Counted from the stretch's first letter, positions 52,063-61,351 are shown. The stretch is DNA of 64,000 bases from Flavihumibacter soli (GCF_010692725.1 NZ_JAAFZB010000094.1:1-64000), one strand, 5' to 3'. The notes: generated by a model from the sequence alone, not told the origin. A program made the numbers and translations.

Positions 52063-52091
52063 ACTTTTACAAAACTAACCGAAAATAGCCA

Positions 52092-53420
52092 ATGCCCCGA
52101 AAGCTTGTATACCTGCTTTTATGTTTATCCCTCGCAGGCTACCTGGTCACCTGCTATTTTATTCAGCGGGAGAATTTCGCCCTGCTCATTTCGGTGTACA
52201 GCAGCCTGTTTATTCTATATTTTTGGCTCCTGGCCTTAAAGCAGGAGATCAGCCTGCGTACAGCCATCACAACGGGATTGATATTCCGGTTCGTACTGCT
52301 GTTTTCCTTCCCGGCCTTATCTGATGATATCTACCGCTTTCTTTGGGATGGCAGGCTTTATCAAACCGGGATCAACCCCTTCGATTTCAAACCTGCGGAA
52401 TTGATCTCACAAAGTACAGATGCCTATCTCAAACAACTTTACCCCTACCTAAACTCCCCCGATTACTACAGCGTTTACCCGCAGCTGCTCCAATATATTT
52501 TCCGCCTGGCCACCGAAGCCGGGGGCGATAGTATTATCAAGGCAACGATCATTTTAAAAAGCGTCATTTTCCTGTTCGAATGCGGAAGTGTCTACCTGGT
52601 GATCAGGTTACTACGCTTGAAGAAACTGGATGAGCGCGGCGTATTTATTTACCTGTTCAACCCGCTTGTCATCATCGAGCTGACCGGAAATATTCACTTT
52701 GAAGCCGTAATGATATTTTTTGTGCTGTTGACAGCCCTGTTGGTGCATAATAAACAGTTTCTTGCGGCTGCTTTCCCCCTGGCAATGGCCATACAGGCTA
52801 AACTTCTGCCGCTCATTACTATCCCATTGCTCATAAAAAAGTTTGGAATTGCGAAGACCGCCCTTTTCGGAAGTCTCTGTCTTTTCATTCTCTGGCTAAG
52901 CAGCCCCCTGCTGTGGACAAATACCGGGCGATACTTTCACTTCTTCAGCAGCCTGCAATTATATTACGGTAAGTTCGAGTTTAACGGGAGTATCTATTCC
53001 CTCTTCAGCGCAATCGGCTGGTGGTTCGCAGGCTACAACCCCATCTGGTGGGTCAGTAAGATCATGCTGCTGATAACCCTTGCTCCCTTCGCAATCATCT
53101 ACAAAAGGAGACCCGGATTTTTAAAGGGTTTTTTCTGGCTGATGACCGCCTACCTCCTGTGCTCGGCGGTAGTCCATCCCTGGTACCTGGCCATTCTTAT
53201 CGCCCTGAGTCCTTTTGTGAATTACCGCTTTCCGCTGGCCTGGACAGCGCTTGCACCCCTAACTTATATAACGTATTCGGTGCTGCCTTACCAGCAAAAT
53301 TATTGGTTTGTGGCGCTTGAATACCTCACCGTTGCAGCCGTGCTATTGTACGAAATGCGAACAAATCTCATCGGCTCAGTTCTGCCAGTACGCGTAGCGG
53401 GAAACCTTAAGGATGCTTAG
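52092..53420 (+). CDS. Multi-pass mannosyltransferase-like membrane protein (GT-C)
   Basis: A 442-residue protein with about ten membrane helices. FPALSDDIYRFLWDGRLYQT (about 75-94) is the GT-C acidic loop seen in alpha-mannosyltransferases of the DUF2029/GT87-like group, with the catalytic Asp pair. Other parts match FKAGNIHFEAVMIFFVLL-like helices. It probably uses a polyprenyl-phosphate sugar donor in the inner membrane; specificity unknown. The 3' end overlaps the convergent lipoprotein gene by 45 bases. Confidence 0.75.
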   Translation: MPRKLVYLLLCLSLAGYLVTCYFIQRENFALLISVYSSLFILYFWLLALKQEISLRTAITTGLIFRFVLLFSFPALSDDIYRFLWDGRLYQTGINPFDFKPAELISQSTDAYLKQLYPYLNSPDYYSVYPQLLQYIFRLATEAGGDSIIKATIILKSVIFLFECGSVYLVIRLLRLKKLDERGVFIYLFNPLVIIELTGNIHFEAVMIFFVLLTALLVHNKQFLAAAFPLAMAIQAKLLPLITIPLLIKKFGIAKTALFGSLCLFILWLSSPLLWTNTGRYFHFFSSLQLYYGKFEFNGSIYSLFSAIGWWFAGYNPIWWVSKIMLLITLAPFAIIYKRRPGFLKGFFWLMTAYLLCSAVVHPWYLAILIALSPFVNYRFPLAWTALAPLTYITYSVLPYQQNYWFVALEYLTVAAVLLYEMRTNLIGSVLPVRVAGNLKDA

Positions 53421-54221
53421 ATTGCGACCATCCCAGGTAGTCTGCCGGATCAGTATGTTTGGATACGCCTTCCTGAATTCGTAGCGGTTCTCCTTATTTT
53501 TATCCAATGACACCGTTAAAATAAATGTGCTGTCGCTTTCGGAAACTGCGAAATCCGCATTGTAATACGCAGGCGTGCCCACCTTATTGCTGACCTGAGT
53601 ATTCAGCACTTTTGCTTGAAAACGCAGGCCGCTCTTAAAGCGCAGGCTTCGCAGCGTGTAGCCCAGCTGGTCTTCAAAGAGCGCATCCGGTTCGAGTTCC
53701 CTGCTGCCGCTGCCTTCATTATCCCAGTAGGAACTGAACTGAAGGCTTAGCGAGCCGCCTTTATTGTTAAACTCCTTAAATGTATTTCCGCACCATTCCT
53801 GTGAACTGCTGGTCATTTTATGCAGCGAAAGAGGGTTCTCCCGCTTTAAAAATATGCTGGTCGAAAAGTGATAGGGGTAATTGTCCGTAGGTATCCGCGC
53901 AAAAGCATGGTATTTTATCACGCGGAAAAGATCCTTTCGCGAATAATCATCGGTCTTTACATTACTGCGGATGTTGAACTCTTCCGCAACAGTTACCAGC
54001 GTAGCTTCAAAACTGCGGTCCTTTTTATAGATCCTCCGGCTGGCATTATAGACAGCAACCTCCGCTTTACCATCATCCCAGTAAGAACTGTCTGCCCAGC
54101 CAAGATCAAAGTGCTTTTCAATATGTTCGAAGGTGTTTTCCGAAGCAGCCTTTCTTTCGGATGTATTACAGGCTGCAAAGATCAGAAGCATGAATATCCA
54201 TGCGACCGCATTACTCTTCAT
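53376..54221 (-). CDS. Hypothetical lipoprotein
   Basis: A 281-residue protein with a lipoprotein signal (WIFMLLIFAACN, lipobox FAAC). The mature part has no family I can name; it has an Asp/Glu-rich block (DLGWADSSYWDDGKAEVAVY) and beta-rich C-terminal half (LSLQFSSYWDNEGSGSRELE, DSTFILTVSLDKNKEN). Start set at MKSNAVAWIFML (54221). It overlaps the preceding START-like gene by 11 bases, and its 3' end overlaps the convergent mannosyltransferase gene. Confidence 0.65.
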   Translation of the reverse strand: MKSNAVAWIFMLLIFAACNTSERKAASENTFEHIEKHFDLGWADSSYWDDGKAEVAVYNASRRIYKKDRSFEATLVTVAEEFNIRSNVKTDDYSRKDLFRVIKYHAFARIPTDNYPYHFSTSIFLKRENPLSLHKMTSSSQEWCGNTFKEFNNKGGSLSLQFSSYWDNEGSGSRELEPDALFEDQLGYTLRSLRFKSGLRFQAKVLNTQVSNKVGTPAYYNADFAVSESDSTFILTVSLDKNKENRYEFRKAYPNILIRQTTWDGRNLSILKVSRYAYWQN

Positions 54222-54591
54222 AGAATTCCTGCAGGGCGCCAAAGTAGCTGTCGTTCCAGCCTTCAACGATATCTTCATAATCCGCATCGGGGATATTGGT
54301 ATGCCGCAACTCAACGGATGTTCCCTTCTTATCGGGATGCAGGGTGATCGTTACGATGGAGTCTTCCGGCTGATCGCCGAAATGCCATTTCTGAACGATC
54401 TTCCTGTTCTCTTCAAATTCGATGTTCTTACCGGAAATGCTGTCATCCCATAAAGAAAATTCAGATCCGGGTTCAGTACTCATTACCGCCTCGGCGCCGG
54501 TCCATAGATGCAGCGTAAGGGGATTCGTAAGAGCCAGGTAAATTTCTTCAGGACTAGCAGAGATCAGGTAATACTTCTTGTAATCTTTCAT
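54211..54591 (-). CDS. START-like (AHSA1/SRPBCC) domain protein
   Basis: A 126-residue cytosolic protein. KKYYLISASPEEIYLALTNP (about 5-24) and LTLHLWTGAEAVM are the AHSA1-type opening; KVVQKWHFGDQPEDSIVTITL-like strand and a C-terminal helix (DIVEGWNDSYFGALQEFYEE) close the cavity. Ligand unknown. It precedes the lipoprotein gene with an 11-base overlap, so the two are likely translated together. Confidence 0.8.
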   Translation of the reverse strand: MKDYKKYYLISASPEEIYLALTNPLTLHLWTGAEAVMSTEPGSEFSLWDDSISGKNIEFEENRKIVQKWHFGDQPEDSIVTITLHPDKKGTSVELRHTNIPDADYEDIVEGWNDSYFGALQEFYEE

Positions 54592-54747
54592 TGAAGACGG
54601 ATTGAGTGGGAAATGTGAATATTTTCTAAATAGCTTCGCCGGTACAATGATGCTATTTTTTCATGTTTATCTGAAGTGTAATTTACAAAAAACAAAATTC
54701 CCTGTAATCCGGGAGTAAGAATTATTCAGGATGTCTACAGGTAATGC

Positions 54748-55317
54748 TTAGAGCGGGCAGCCAATGCCGCTGATGAGGATCGTACCGCTTCCTGTCAGTT
54801 TGCCGGACTTAAATACCGCTTTTACTTTATCATCGGTACTGAAACTCCGGGTAACAAGAAGCTTATAATAACTCTTCTGATTTTTAACAGTTCCCTGTTC
54901 AAACATCAGTGCCTTGCCGGATCCGCCCGGGATGCCTTCCACTGTTTTAATCTCCGGGTTGAAATTATGCCAGCTAACACCGTCGGGACTAAAGGAGCCG
55001 CTTATGACCTGCCCCAGGTCCGCACAGCTACCTAAACTAAAACCCCAGCTCTGAAGGTCCTGGACCGTACCACTGCCCGGCGTACCATCACCGGGTTTGG
55101 TATTGATCACCGACCAGATCCAGGTATAGGTACCGTTCTTATTCCGGATTTTATTTTCAAGCTTGATATCATACGCCGGCTTGCCTGTTCCGGTTGGGGA
55201 ATTTTCTACCCACATCAGGCCTGCAGGCTCCATATCGGGCTCTTTTTCACAGGAAGAAAGCAGCAGACTAAAAACAGTTGAAACTAATAAAAAGGCTTTG
55301 AGAGCGTTATGGTTCAT
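54748..55317 (-). CDS. Hypothetical lipoprotein
   Basis: A 189-residue lipoprotein with lipobox LLLSSC (Cys23) after FLLVSTVFSLL. The mature part (EKEPDMEPAGLMWVENS) is polar with aromatic-rich strands (TYTWIWSVINTKPGDGTPG) and no known domain. Function unknown; single gene. Confidence 0.65.
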   Translation of the reverse strand: MNHNALKAFLLVSTVFSLLLSSCEKEPDMEPAGLMWVENSPTGTGKPAYDIKLENKIRNKNGTYTWIWSVINTKPGDGTPGSGTVQDLQSWGFSLGSCADLGQVISGSFSPDGVSWHNFNPEIKTVEGIPGGSGKALMFEQGTVKNQKSYYKLLVTRSFSTDDKVKAVFKSGKLTGSGTILISGIGCPL

Positions 55318-55411
55318 ATATCCGGGTATTCACAAGCGAATTGATACGCTTATATGTGTACCCGTAATCCAAACATCATACCCGGGTTCCGGGGGAGGCC
55401 GATACCAGTCC

Positions 55412-55498
55412 GCCGGGCTTAAGCCCGGCTTAGGTAGCCATCTCGTCAGGAAGGCCGGTGATGCCCGCTGCACATGACCCCGGGCTTAAGCCCGGGGT
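55412..55498. repeat. Two GC-rich palindromes around CCGGGCTTAAGCCCGG
   Basis: GCCGGGCTTAAGCCCGGC (55412-55429) and a longer 22-bp version (55477-55498) with the same 16-bp core lie between the lipoprotein gene and the MBL gene. Each can form a strong hairpin. They resemble REP-type elements. Confidence 0.7.
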
Positions 55499-55520
55499 TA
55501 CGGACCTGACTAATCAGGTG

Positions 55521-56519
55521 TCATTCGATATCCCACCAGGTCTTCATGGGGTAGTCTCTACCAACTATAACCGGTTCGCCAATGAGCGGCGTTGTTATCT
55601 TGACTCCCAGATCCAGCGCGCTCTTAGAAGCGCGTTTCGCCGGTTCGTTCCATACATGGTTGGCCAGCGCGAATTTCCCCCAATGGACGGGCATATAAAC
55701 TGCTGCCCCTAAGTCGATGCTTGCCTGCACTGCTTCTTCAGGCATCATGTGGATCAGAGGCCACATGGTGTTATACTGCCCGCTATCCAGAATAGCCAGG
55801 TCGAATGGCCCGAACTTGCTGCCGATGGCCTTGAAATGCTCGCCATATCCCGAGTCGCCGCCCAGGTACAGCTTGTGGCCGAAGATCTCGAGTACAAAGG
55901 AGCACCATAAAGACCCACCCCTCTTGATACCTCTTCCCGAAAAATGCCGGGCGGGAGTTGCAGTGAGATGGATATCCTCCGATATGTGTGTCTCCTCCCA
56001 CCAGTCGAGTTCCGTAATACGGTCGGCCGCAATACCGAAGGACTCCAGGCTCTCTCCCACTCCCAGGCTGGAGTAGAACTTTACGCCGCCATCCATCTTT
56101 TTAACAGTCTTCTTATCCAGGTGGTCATAATGGTTATGCGTAATGAAAACCATATCGATCTTCGGCATATCTGCCAGGGTGTAAACGTCGCTCCCGGGAA
56201 ACGCCTTAACCATAAAGCGAAGCGGCGAAGCATGACCGCTGAAGACCGGGTCCACCAGGATGTTAATGCCCCTGCAATGGATCAGGTAGGATGAATGCCC
56301 GAACCATACCACTACCGGCACTTCGGAACGCAATGACTTCAGATCTGTTTTTACAGAAGGCAGTGTCCCTGAGGGTCTGACCAGGGAAGGCCTGCTCAGC
56401 ATATCCCTGACAAGCTTGAAATAAGAAGCTTCCGGTGACATGACCGGCGTATCGGCCAGGTTATGGAAGGTGCCATTATTATAATTCGGCGAGTTGACTA
56501 ATCTATCTTTCTGAGACAT
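55521..56519 (-). CDS. MBL-fold metallo-hydrolase (UlaG/NAPE-PLD-like)
   Basis: A 332-residue metallo-beta-lactamase-fold protein with an N-terminal ~95-residue extra region. The metal motif THNHYDHLDKK (about 138-148) is the HxHxDH pattern, followed by ARHFSGRG (His), LGGDSGYG (Asp) and a C-terminal MPVHWGKF (His). Matches L-ascorbate-6-phosphate lactonase/NAPE-PLD-like hydrolases. Cytosolic; substrate unknown. Confidence 0.82.
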   Translation of the reverse strand: MSQKDRLVNSPNYNNGTFHNLADTPVMSPEASYFKLVRDMLSRPSLVRPSGTLPSVKTDLKSLRSEVPVVVWFGHSSYLIHCRGINILVDPVFSGHASPLRFMVKAFPGSDVYTLADMPKIDMVFITHNHYDHLDKKTVKKMDGGVKFYSSLGVGESLESFGIAADRITELDWWEETHISEDIHLTATPARHFSGRGIKRGGSLWCSFVLEIFGHKLYLGGDSGYGEHFKAIGSKFGPFDLAILDSGQYNTMWPLIHMMPEEAVQASIDLGAAVYMPVHWGKFALANHVWNEPAKRASKSALDLGVKITTPLIGEPVIVGRDYPMKTWWDIE

Positions 56520-56607
56520 GATGATCTGATGTTTCTAATTTTCTGACAAACTTTACCAAAGCATCAGTATTTTTAACAGAGCTCTGTTAATAAATATCTG
56601 AATTCCC

Positions 56608-58131
56608 TTACTTGCTACCTGCCGCACTCAGCATAAGCTTTTCGGCCTCCGTATCTTCGTACTGCCTGATCAGGTCATTAAGCTTCGCTTTCAGCTCAGA
56701 CGTAATTTCCGCCGTTCCCCTGCGGCCGTAAATGTTTTTCATTTCCTGCGGATCTTTCTTAAGATCGAATAATTCCCAGCCTTCTACTTTTTTATAAAAC
56801 CGGATCAGCTTATAACGTTCCGTACGAATACCAAAATGAGGCGAGACACTGTGCTCACCGTTCTCATAGTAATGGTAATACATAGCATCCCGGCCCTTGC
56901 CATTAGGGTCCTTTAACAGGGGAAGAAATGAGCGGCCCTGAACCTCCGAAGGTACCGGTAAGCCTGCAGCATCAAGAATGGTCGGTGCGATGTCCAGGTT
57001 CATCACCATAGCCTCTGATTGGGTACCCGGTTTGATAACGCCCGGATAACGCATTACCATGGGGGTCCGGAATGATTCCTCATACATAAACCGCTTATCG
57101 AACCAGCCATGTTCGCCCGTGTAAAATCCCTGGTCAGACAGGTAGATCACAATAGTATTTTTACTCAGGCCTTTCTTATCCAGGTAGTCTAAGGTCCGGC
57201 CGATATTACGGTCTAAAGATTCGGCGGTGCTGAGGTAGTCGCTCATATAGCGCTGGAATTTCCACTCAACGAGCGCCTTACCGCTCAGGTTCTTTGCTTT
57301 CAGGTCTTTCTCAATCGGTCCGTAGTAGGCATCAAAGCGGGCCCGCTGATCCGGGTTCATCCGGTTGACGGCGGGTTCACCTTTCGGACTATACGACAGC
57401 ATCTTCAGGTCGTAACCCATCAGCATGGTCTTATCAATGCTCATATCCTGCAGGCTCGCAGCTTCACGCGTCTTGTAAGCGTCGTAAAAATTCTTGGGAA
57501 GCGGAAATTTGACCTTGTCATAACGGCCATAATCAGGCATGTCGGGCAGCCAGGTCCTGTGCGTCGACTTATGACCAATCACCAGGCAGAAAGGTTTTGT
57601 AGTGTCCCTGCGATCGAGCCATTCCTCGCTCAAGTCTTCCACTATATTTGTTGCATAACCCTCTATGCGTTTCCGGCCGCCGTCCATCGTCAGAAAATCC
57701 GGGTTGTAATACTGACCCTGACCGGGCACTATCTGCCAGTAATCAAAGCCCTGGGGCTGGGTTCCCAAATGCCATTTGCCGATCCATGCGGTCTGATAAC
57801 CAGCGGTTTTTAGTCGCTTCACAAAAACATCCTGGCTCCCGTCAAAATTTGGGTTTGTGTTATCTTTAAAACCATTCTTATGACTGTACTTGCCGGTGAG
57901 GATAACCGCCCGGCTCGGTCCGCATATGGAATTGGTAACATAGGCCTTTTTAAAAATAGCACCCTCATTGGCGATCCGGTCAATGTTGGGCGTCTGCATC
58001 AGTTTGCCGCCGTAGGCGCTGATGGACTGGTAAGCATGATCATCTGAAAGAATGATCACAATATTCGGTTTCTGCTGGGCGAATAAGGGAGCGGAAAAGA
58101 GAAAGACAAGTACCGTAAGAAGATTCTTCAT
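56608..58131 (-). CDS. Secreted sulfatase (type I, formylglycine)
   Basis: About 507 residues. Signal peptide KNLLTVLVFLFSAPLFAQ. Alkaline-phosphatase-like sulfatase: ILSDDHAYQSISAYGG (metal Asp pair, about 28-43), SICGPSRAVILTGKYSHKNG (C-x-P-x-R, about 74-93; Cys becomes formylglycine), and IVIYLSDQGFYTGEHGW. Removes sulfate esters from sugars or lipids; substrate class cannot be set. Start set at MKNLLTVL (58131), which gives the signal peptide; the frame opens at 58203. An FGly-generating enzyme gene is not in the window. Confidence 0.88.
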   Translation of the reverse strand: MKNLLTVLVFLFSAPLFAQQKPNIVIILSDDHAYQSISAYGGKLMQTPNIDRIANEGAIFKKAYVTNSICGPSRAVILTGKYSHKNGFKDNTNPNFDGSQDVFVKRLKTAGYQTAWIGKWHLGTQPQGFDYWQIVPGQGQYYNPDFLTMDGGRKRIEGYATNIVEDLSEEWLDRRDTTKPFCLVIGHKSTHRTWLPDMPDYGRYDKVKFPLPKNFYDAYKTREAASLQDMSIDKTMLMGYDLKMLSYSPKGEPAVNRMNPDQRARFDAYYGPIEKDLKAKNLSGKALVEWKFQRYMSDYLSTAESLDRNIGRTLDYLDKKGLSKNTIVIYLSDQGFYTGEHGWFDKRFMYEESFRTPMVMRYPGVIKPGTQSEAMVMNLDIAPTILDAAGLPVPSEVQGRSFLPLLKDPNGKGRDAMYYHYYENGEHSVSPHFGIRTERYKLIRFYKKVEGWELFDLKKDPQEMKNIYGRRGTAEITSELKAKLNDLIRQYEDTEAEKLMLSAAGSK

Positions 58132-58178
58132 ACCGCTAAAAATAGCATTTTGCGGAACATTTCTACTCCCTGTTAGGG

Positions 58179-58302
58179 CACGCAAAGGAAAATAAGAAAA
58201 CACAAAGCCCGCAAAGCCTATCCCTCTACCCTCGGTCTAAAATCAATAAGTTTGATACTAAACTTTGCGACCTCTGCGTCTAAGCTTCGTGACCTTTGCG
58301 TG
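58179..58302. repeat. Inverted CACGCAAAGG pair among TTTGCG words
   Basis: CACGCAAAGG (58179-58188) and CCTTTGCGTG (58293-58302) are perfect inverted copies; more GCAAAG and TTTGCG words lie between. Region between the sulfatase and the beta-helix lipoprotein. Confidence 0.55.
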
Positions 58303-58353
58303 AAATAAATAGATTCTTTTATTCAGTGAAATTCCGCCGGGTGGGACTTAAAC

Positions 58354-58382
58354 AAAAAAAGACTGGCTAAAGGCCAGTCTTT
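58354..58382 (-). terminator. Intrinsic terminator of the beta-helix lipoprotein gene
   Basis: AAAGACTGGC (58358-58367) and GCCAGTCTTT (58373-58382) around TAAAG; read on the minus strand it ends in TTTTTTTG. Confidence 0.8.
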
Positions 58383-58403
58383 CCGTACTTAAATACTCTT
58401 TTA

Positions 58404-60236
58404 CTACTTTTTCACGACATGAAAGGCTGACACCGCAGCGCCGTTAACATCGGTATTGAACCTTAAGTTCAGCATACCGTCAGTGACGACTACGGTCTTT
58501 ACAACATCGTAGGCTGTATTGCTTCCGGCCTGTTTAAAAATATCCAGGTTCGAAACCAGTAAATTATTTCCGGCTAAAATATCGAACTGTCTTTTACCCG
58601 CGCCCTTAATCACGGTTTCAGCTAATCTGAACGTTATTGTATAAGTGCCGGAAGCTAAGGGAATTGAATAAGTGAAGTTACCATACCGTGCACTTTGATA
58701 TAAAACATCGTCCGTGGTTTTGTCTATTGCTTTGCTCGATTTACCAACCGTACCGCCGCTAAAACCATTATCGGCCAGGTAAGTAATGCCGTTCGAGGCT
58801 TTGAAACTATTGCCGCCCGCATTTACAGCAAAGAACGAAGGTGCTGGAATTGGCGTTGGAGTGGGAATCGGCTCCGGAGTGAGAATCGGGGGAGTAACAA
58901 TAATCGGATCGGGCGCAGGGACTACTACCGGATCGGGTTCAGGAACCACTACCGGATCGGGCTCGGGAACCACTACCGGATCGGGTTCGGGAACCACTAC
59001 CGGATCGGGCTCAGGAACCACTACCGGACCGGGTTCTACCACCGGAACAGTTTCACCCTGAGTGACAGTGATATCACCGCCGGTTGCCGCTTTCATAATC
59101 AAATTGTAAGTGTCTGTCCACGGAAGTATCGCTCCGGCAACATTCATAATTTCCGGAGAGGACACGGTCGTTTTTAAATTCGTCAGGCTGGTGCCTAACC
59201 ATAGATACAGGTTGGTTTCCAGGGCAGTTTTGTGCCAGTCAGGGTTAACAATGTCAATCTGCCCATATATCTTCCCGGTCAGCTCTGCGGGAGCGCAGGA
59301 TATTTTGAAAGGAAATCTCGGTGAACCGATATCCTTATGGTTTACAATGGAGACATCGATAAATTTATCAGTACTCCCCATCATGTTGCTTATGCTAAAC
59401 TGAATACCATTCTTCCCGTTATTCTCAGTAACCGGATTAATAATACGTACATTTTTGATCTCAGAAAATGCATTATTAGGCTCGAAATTTATCCCGGTCA
59501 TTGGCAGTGTACCATCGGTATAGCCGGCATATATATTTTCCATCAAAAGCCCGTCAACACCAATTACTGTAATGCCATCGCGCCTGTTCTTATACAGGTA
59601 AGCATCTTTAATAACGATGTTTTTGCAATCGATCTGGTTATTTTGCTGACCAATGTAAATTCCATCACCCCAGCATTTACTAATTTTTGCATTATAAATT
59701 GATATGTCGCTGGATCCATAGATGCCAATGCCCATGCCCCATTCGCCGGTGGTACCGATGTGGCTGTCACGGTCTCCAATAATGACGGGATTATAGAGCG
59801 CTACTTTACTTGCTCCGTAGATTCGAAAAATTGAATAACCGCCCTGATCTGTTCCTTTTAAGCGTATTTCAGAGCCTTCCTCAAAGCTAATAGTCTTGTT
59901 GGAGCCGACGGTAATACCGGTATTGTTTACCAGGATAGGAAAGCCCGGAAACACGATGTTACTATACTTGGTAACGGCCGCCTGAACATACGAGGTGTAA
60001 TCGACAGAGCCATCCCGTACATACCCAGCTGGAAGCGAGTTCACCAGGTAGTAGCTGTCGGCGGTAATCCCGGTAGCCATGACTGATAACATGTTGTCTT
60101 TCAATGCCAGGCCTGGAGGGGATTTAAGAGAAGTTTCTACCAAATTATCCTTTTTACAGCCGCTAATGGAAAATGCTAAGGACGAAAAAACTAAGAGAGT
60201 GCTAATCCGATTTTTGAAGTTGTTCTTTACGTTCAT
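58404..60236 (-). CDS. Right-handed beta-helix lipoprotein with VVPEPDPV repeats and malectin-like C terminus
   Basis: A 610-residue exported lipoprotein (lipobox FSISGC). Residues ~55-390 form a right-handed parallel beta helix (NKTISFEEGSEIRLKG, WGDGIYIGQQNNQIDCKNIV and similar rungs), often carbohydrate-degrading or -binding. Then a Pro/Glu/Asp/Val tract (about 390-465) built from VVPEPDPV units and rigid linker PTPTPIPAPS. The last ~140 residues (AVNAGGNSFKASNGITYLAD onward) look like a malectin/CBM-type domain. The tract comes from a 24-bp tandem repeat (58924-59043). Role probably glycan binding at the surface. Confidence 0.82.
   Translation of the reverse strand: MNVKNNFKNRISTLLVFSSLAFSISGCKKDNLVETSLKSPPGLALKDNMLSVMATGITADSYYLVNSLPAGYVRDGSVDYTSYVQAAVTKYSNIVFPGFPILVNNTGITVGSNKTISFEEGSEIRLKGTDQGGYSIFRIYGASKVALYNPVIIGDRDSHIGTTGEWGMGIGIYGSSDISIYNAKISKCWGDGIYIGQQNNQIDCKNIVIKDAYLYKNRRDGITVIGVDGLLMENIYAGYTDGTLPMTGINFEPNNAFSEIKNVRIINPVTENNGKNGIQFSISNMMGSTDKFIDVSIVNHKDIGSPRFPFKISCAPAELTGKIYGQIDIVNPDWHKTALETNLYLWLGTSLTNLKTTVSSPEIMNVAGAILPWTDTYNLIMKAATGGDITVTQGETVPVVEPGPVVVPEPDPVVVPEPDPVVVPEPDPVVVPEPDPVVVPAPDPIIVTPPILTPEPIPTPTPIPAPSFFAVNAGGNSFKASNGITYLADNGFSGGTVGKSSKAIDKTTDDVLYQSARYGNFTYSIPLASGTYTITFRLAETVIKGAGKRQFDILAGNNLLVSNLDIFKQAGSNTAYDVVKTVVVTDGMLNLRFNTDVNGAAVSAFHVVKK
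58924..59043. repeat. 24-bp tandem repeat encoding VVPEPDPV
   Basis: Five copies of a 24-bp unit (ACTACCGGATCGGG + TC.GGAACC), the first four nearly identical and the fifth degenerate. It is in frame with the beta-helix gene, so copy-number change would alter linker length without a frameshift. Confidence 0.85.
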
Positions 60237-60859
60237 TTATCAGGATTTTTTCATGATCCTACGAACGAAAAAATATTTTGTTACAGGAAAAAAGATAAAG
60301 TAATCTACTATCTAAGAGCAGCGGAGGAAATATTAATGAAAACGTAATACGTTTATATAAAACAGTATAAACAAGAAATTTTCAAGAAAATTTAATTCTT
60401 AAAAGTAGCTTTTTGAGCACAACGTTCAAGTGAGAAAATTATTATTTTTTATTTTTTTCAACTCCAAAAACTATAAAATACTATTTCAAAAAAGTTAAAA
60501 ACCGGCATTCTATAAGAAAAGTCGCAGCGTCAAAAAGATGACTGATTATAAAATTTAACTTAATGATAACAGTTTTCAATGTTACTCTCCCGTAAGCACT
60601 GCCTATCTGCAGTGATCTGCGCTTTTATCAGCGTCGATCTGCGGGAAACCTATTATAAATACTCCCGCGGATTTTCGCAGAAAAAGACCGCGGATTTTCG
60701 CAGAATAAGCATTTCAGCCAGCAAGCCTGTCTGCGATGATCTGCGCTCTTATCAGCGTCGATCTGCGGGGGAAACCAACCCAACCATGATATTCTCAGCT
60801 CCAGGCCATAGAATAGCAATTTGATTCGTATCTTTTGTTAGATATCAAATCCCGGCGAT
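60237..60859. repeat. AT-rich gap followed by TCTGCG-type repeats
   Basis: The first ~350 bases are AT-rich with no gene. From 60601 a ~50-bp element (GATCTGCGCTTTTATCAGCG core) is repeated at 60725-60776, and CGCGGATTTTCGCAGAA occurs at 60666-60682 and 60689-60705. The words ATCTGCG and CGCAGA are inverted copies of one another. No coding sequence or RNA gene was recognised. Confidence 0.7.
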
Positions 60860-61351
60860 ATGAAATACTTCCCAAAAACTAGCTCCGCATTCATTATCTG
60901 CGGACTGTTCACCCTGATCAGCGCATTAGCAGTGGCACAGAACGATCCCAAAGTATATGTCTATAAGCCCGATTCACAGGAACTGCACGATAGGATCGTG
61001 AAGCTGGATAGTATCTTTTTCCATGCCTATAACACCTGCGACATAAACAAGCAGGTCAGTATGTTTGCGGACAGCATTGAATTTTATCACGACCGGGGCG
61101 GACTGACCACCTCCAAGGCGGAGATCATGAAGTCCATCAAAAACAATATCTGCGGCAAGGTTACCCGCGAGCTCATCAAAGGAAGTATCGAAGTATACCC
61201 CATCAAAGGCTTTGGCGCTATTGAGATGGGTCTGCACCGGTTTCACAATAAACAGGAGCCCAACGCCCCTTCAGAACCCGGGAAATTTATCATCATCTGG
61301 AAGCAGACCGGCGAGAAATGGCAGATCAGCAGGGTGGTGAGTTTGCATTAG
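60860..61351 (+). CDS. NTF2-like (DUF4440-type) secreted protein
   Basis: A 163-residue protein with a signal peptide (FIICGLFTLISALAVA, cleavage near AQN). The mature part has the NTF2-like cone: LHDRIVKLDSIFFHAYNTCD (helix, about 40-60), VSMFADSIEFYHDRGGLTTS, and IIWKQTGEKWQISRVVSLH at the end. NTF2-like domains bind small ligands or act as steroid-delta-isomerase-like folds; activity unknown. Only plus-strand gene in this part. Confidence 0.8.
   Translation: MKYFPKTSSAFIICGLFTLISALAVAQNDPKVYVYKPDSQELHDRIVKLDSIFFHAYNTCDINKQVSMFADSIEFYHDRGGLTTSKAEIMKSIKNNICGKVTRELIKGSIEVYPIKGFGAIEMGLHRFHNKQEPNAPSEPGKFIIIWKQTGEKWQISRVVSLH

Noticed and set aside
55318-55411. Mobile element remnant near the palindromes
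   Set aside because: No terminal repeats, target duplications or transposase sequence could be found.
58924-59043. CRISPR-like look of the 24-bp repeats
   Set aside because: Units are adjacent with no spacers and lie in frame inside a gene.
58786-59061. Plus-strand frame rich in Gly/Thr/Ser repeats
   Set aside because: It is the antisense of the VVPEPDPV tract in the beta-helix gene.
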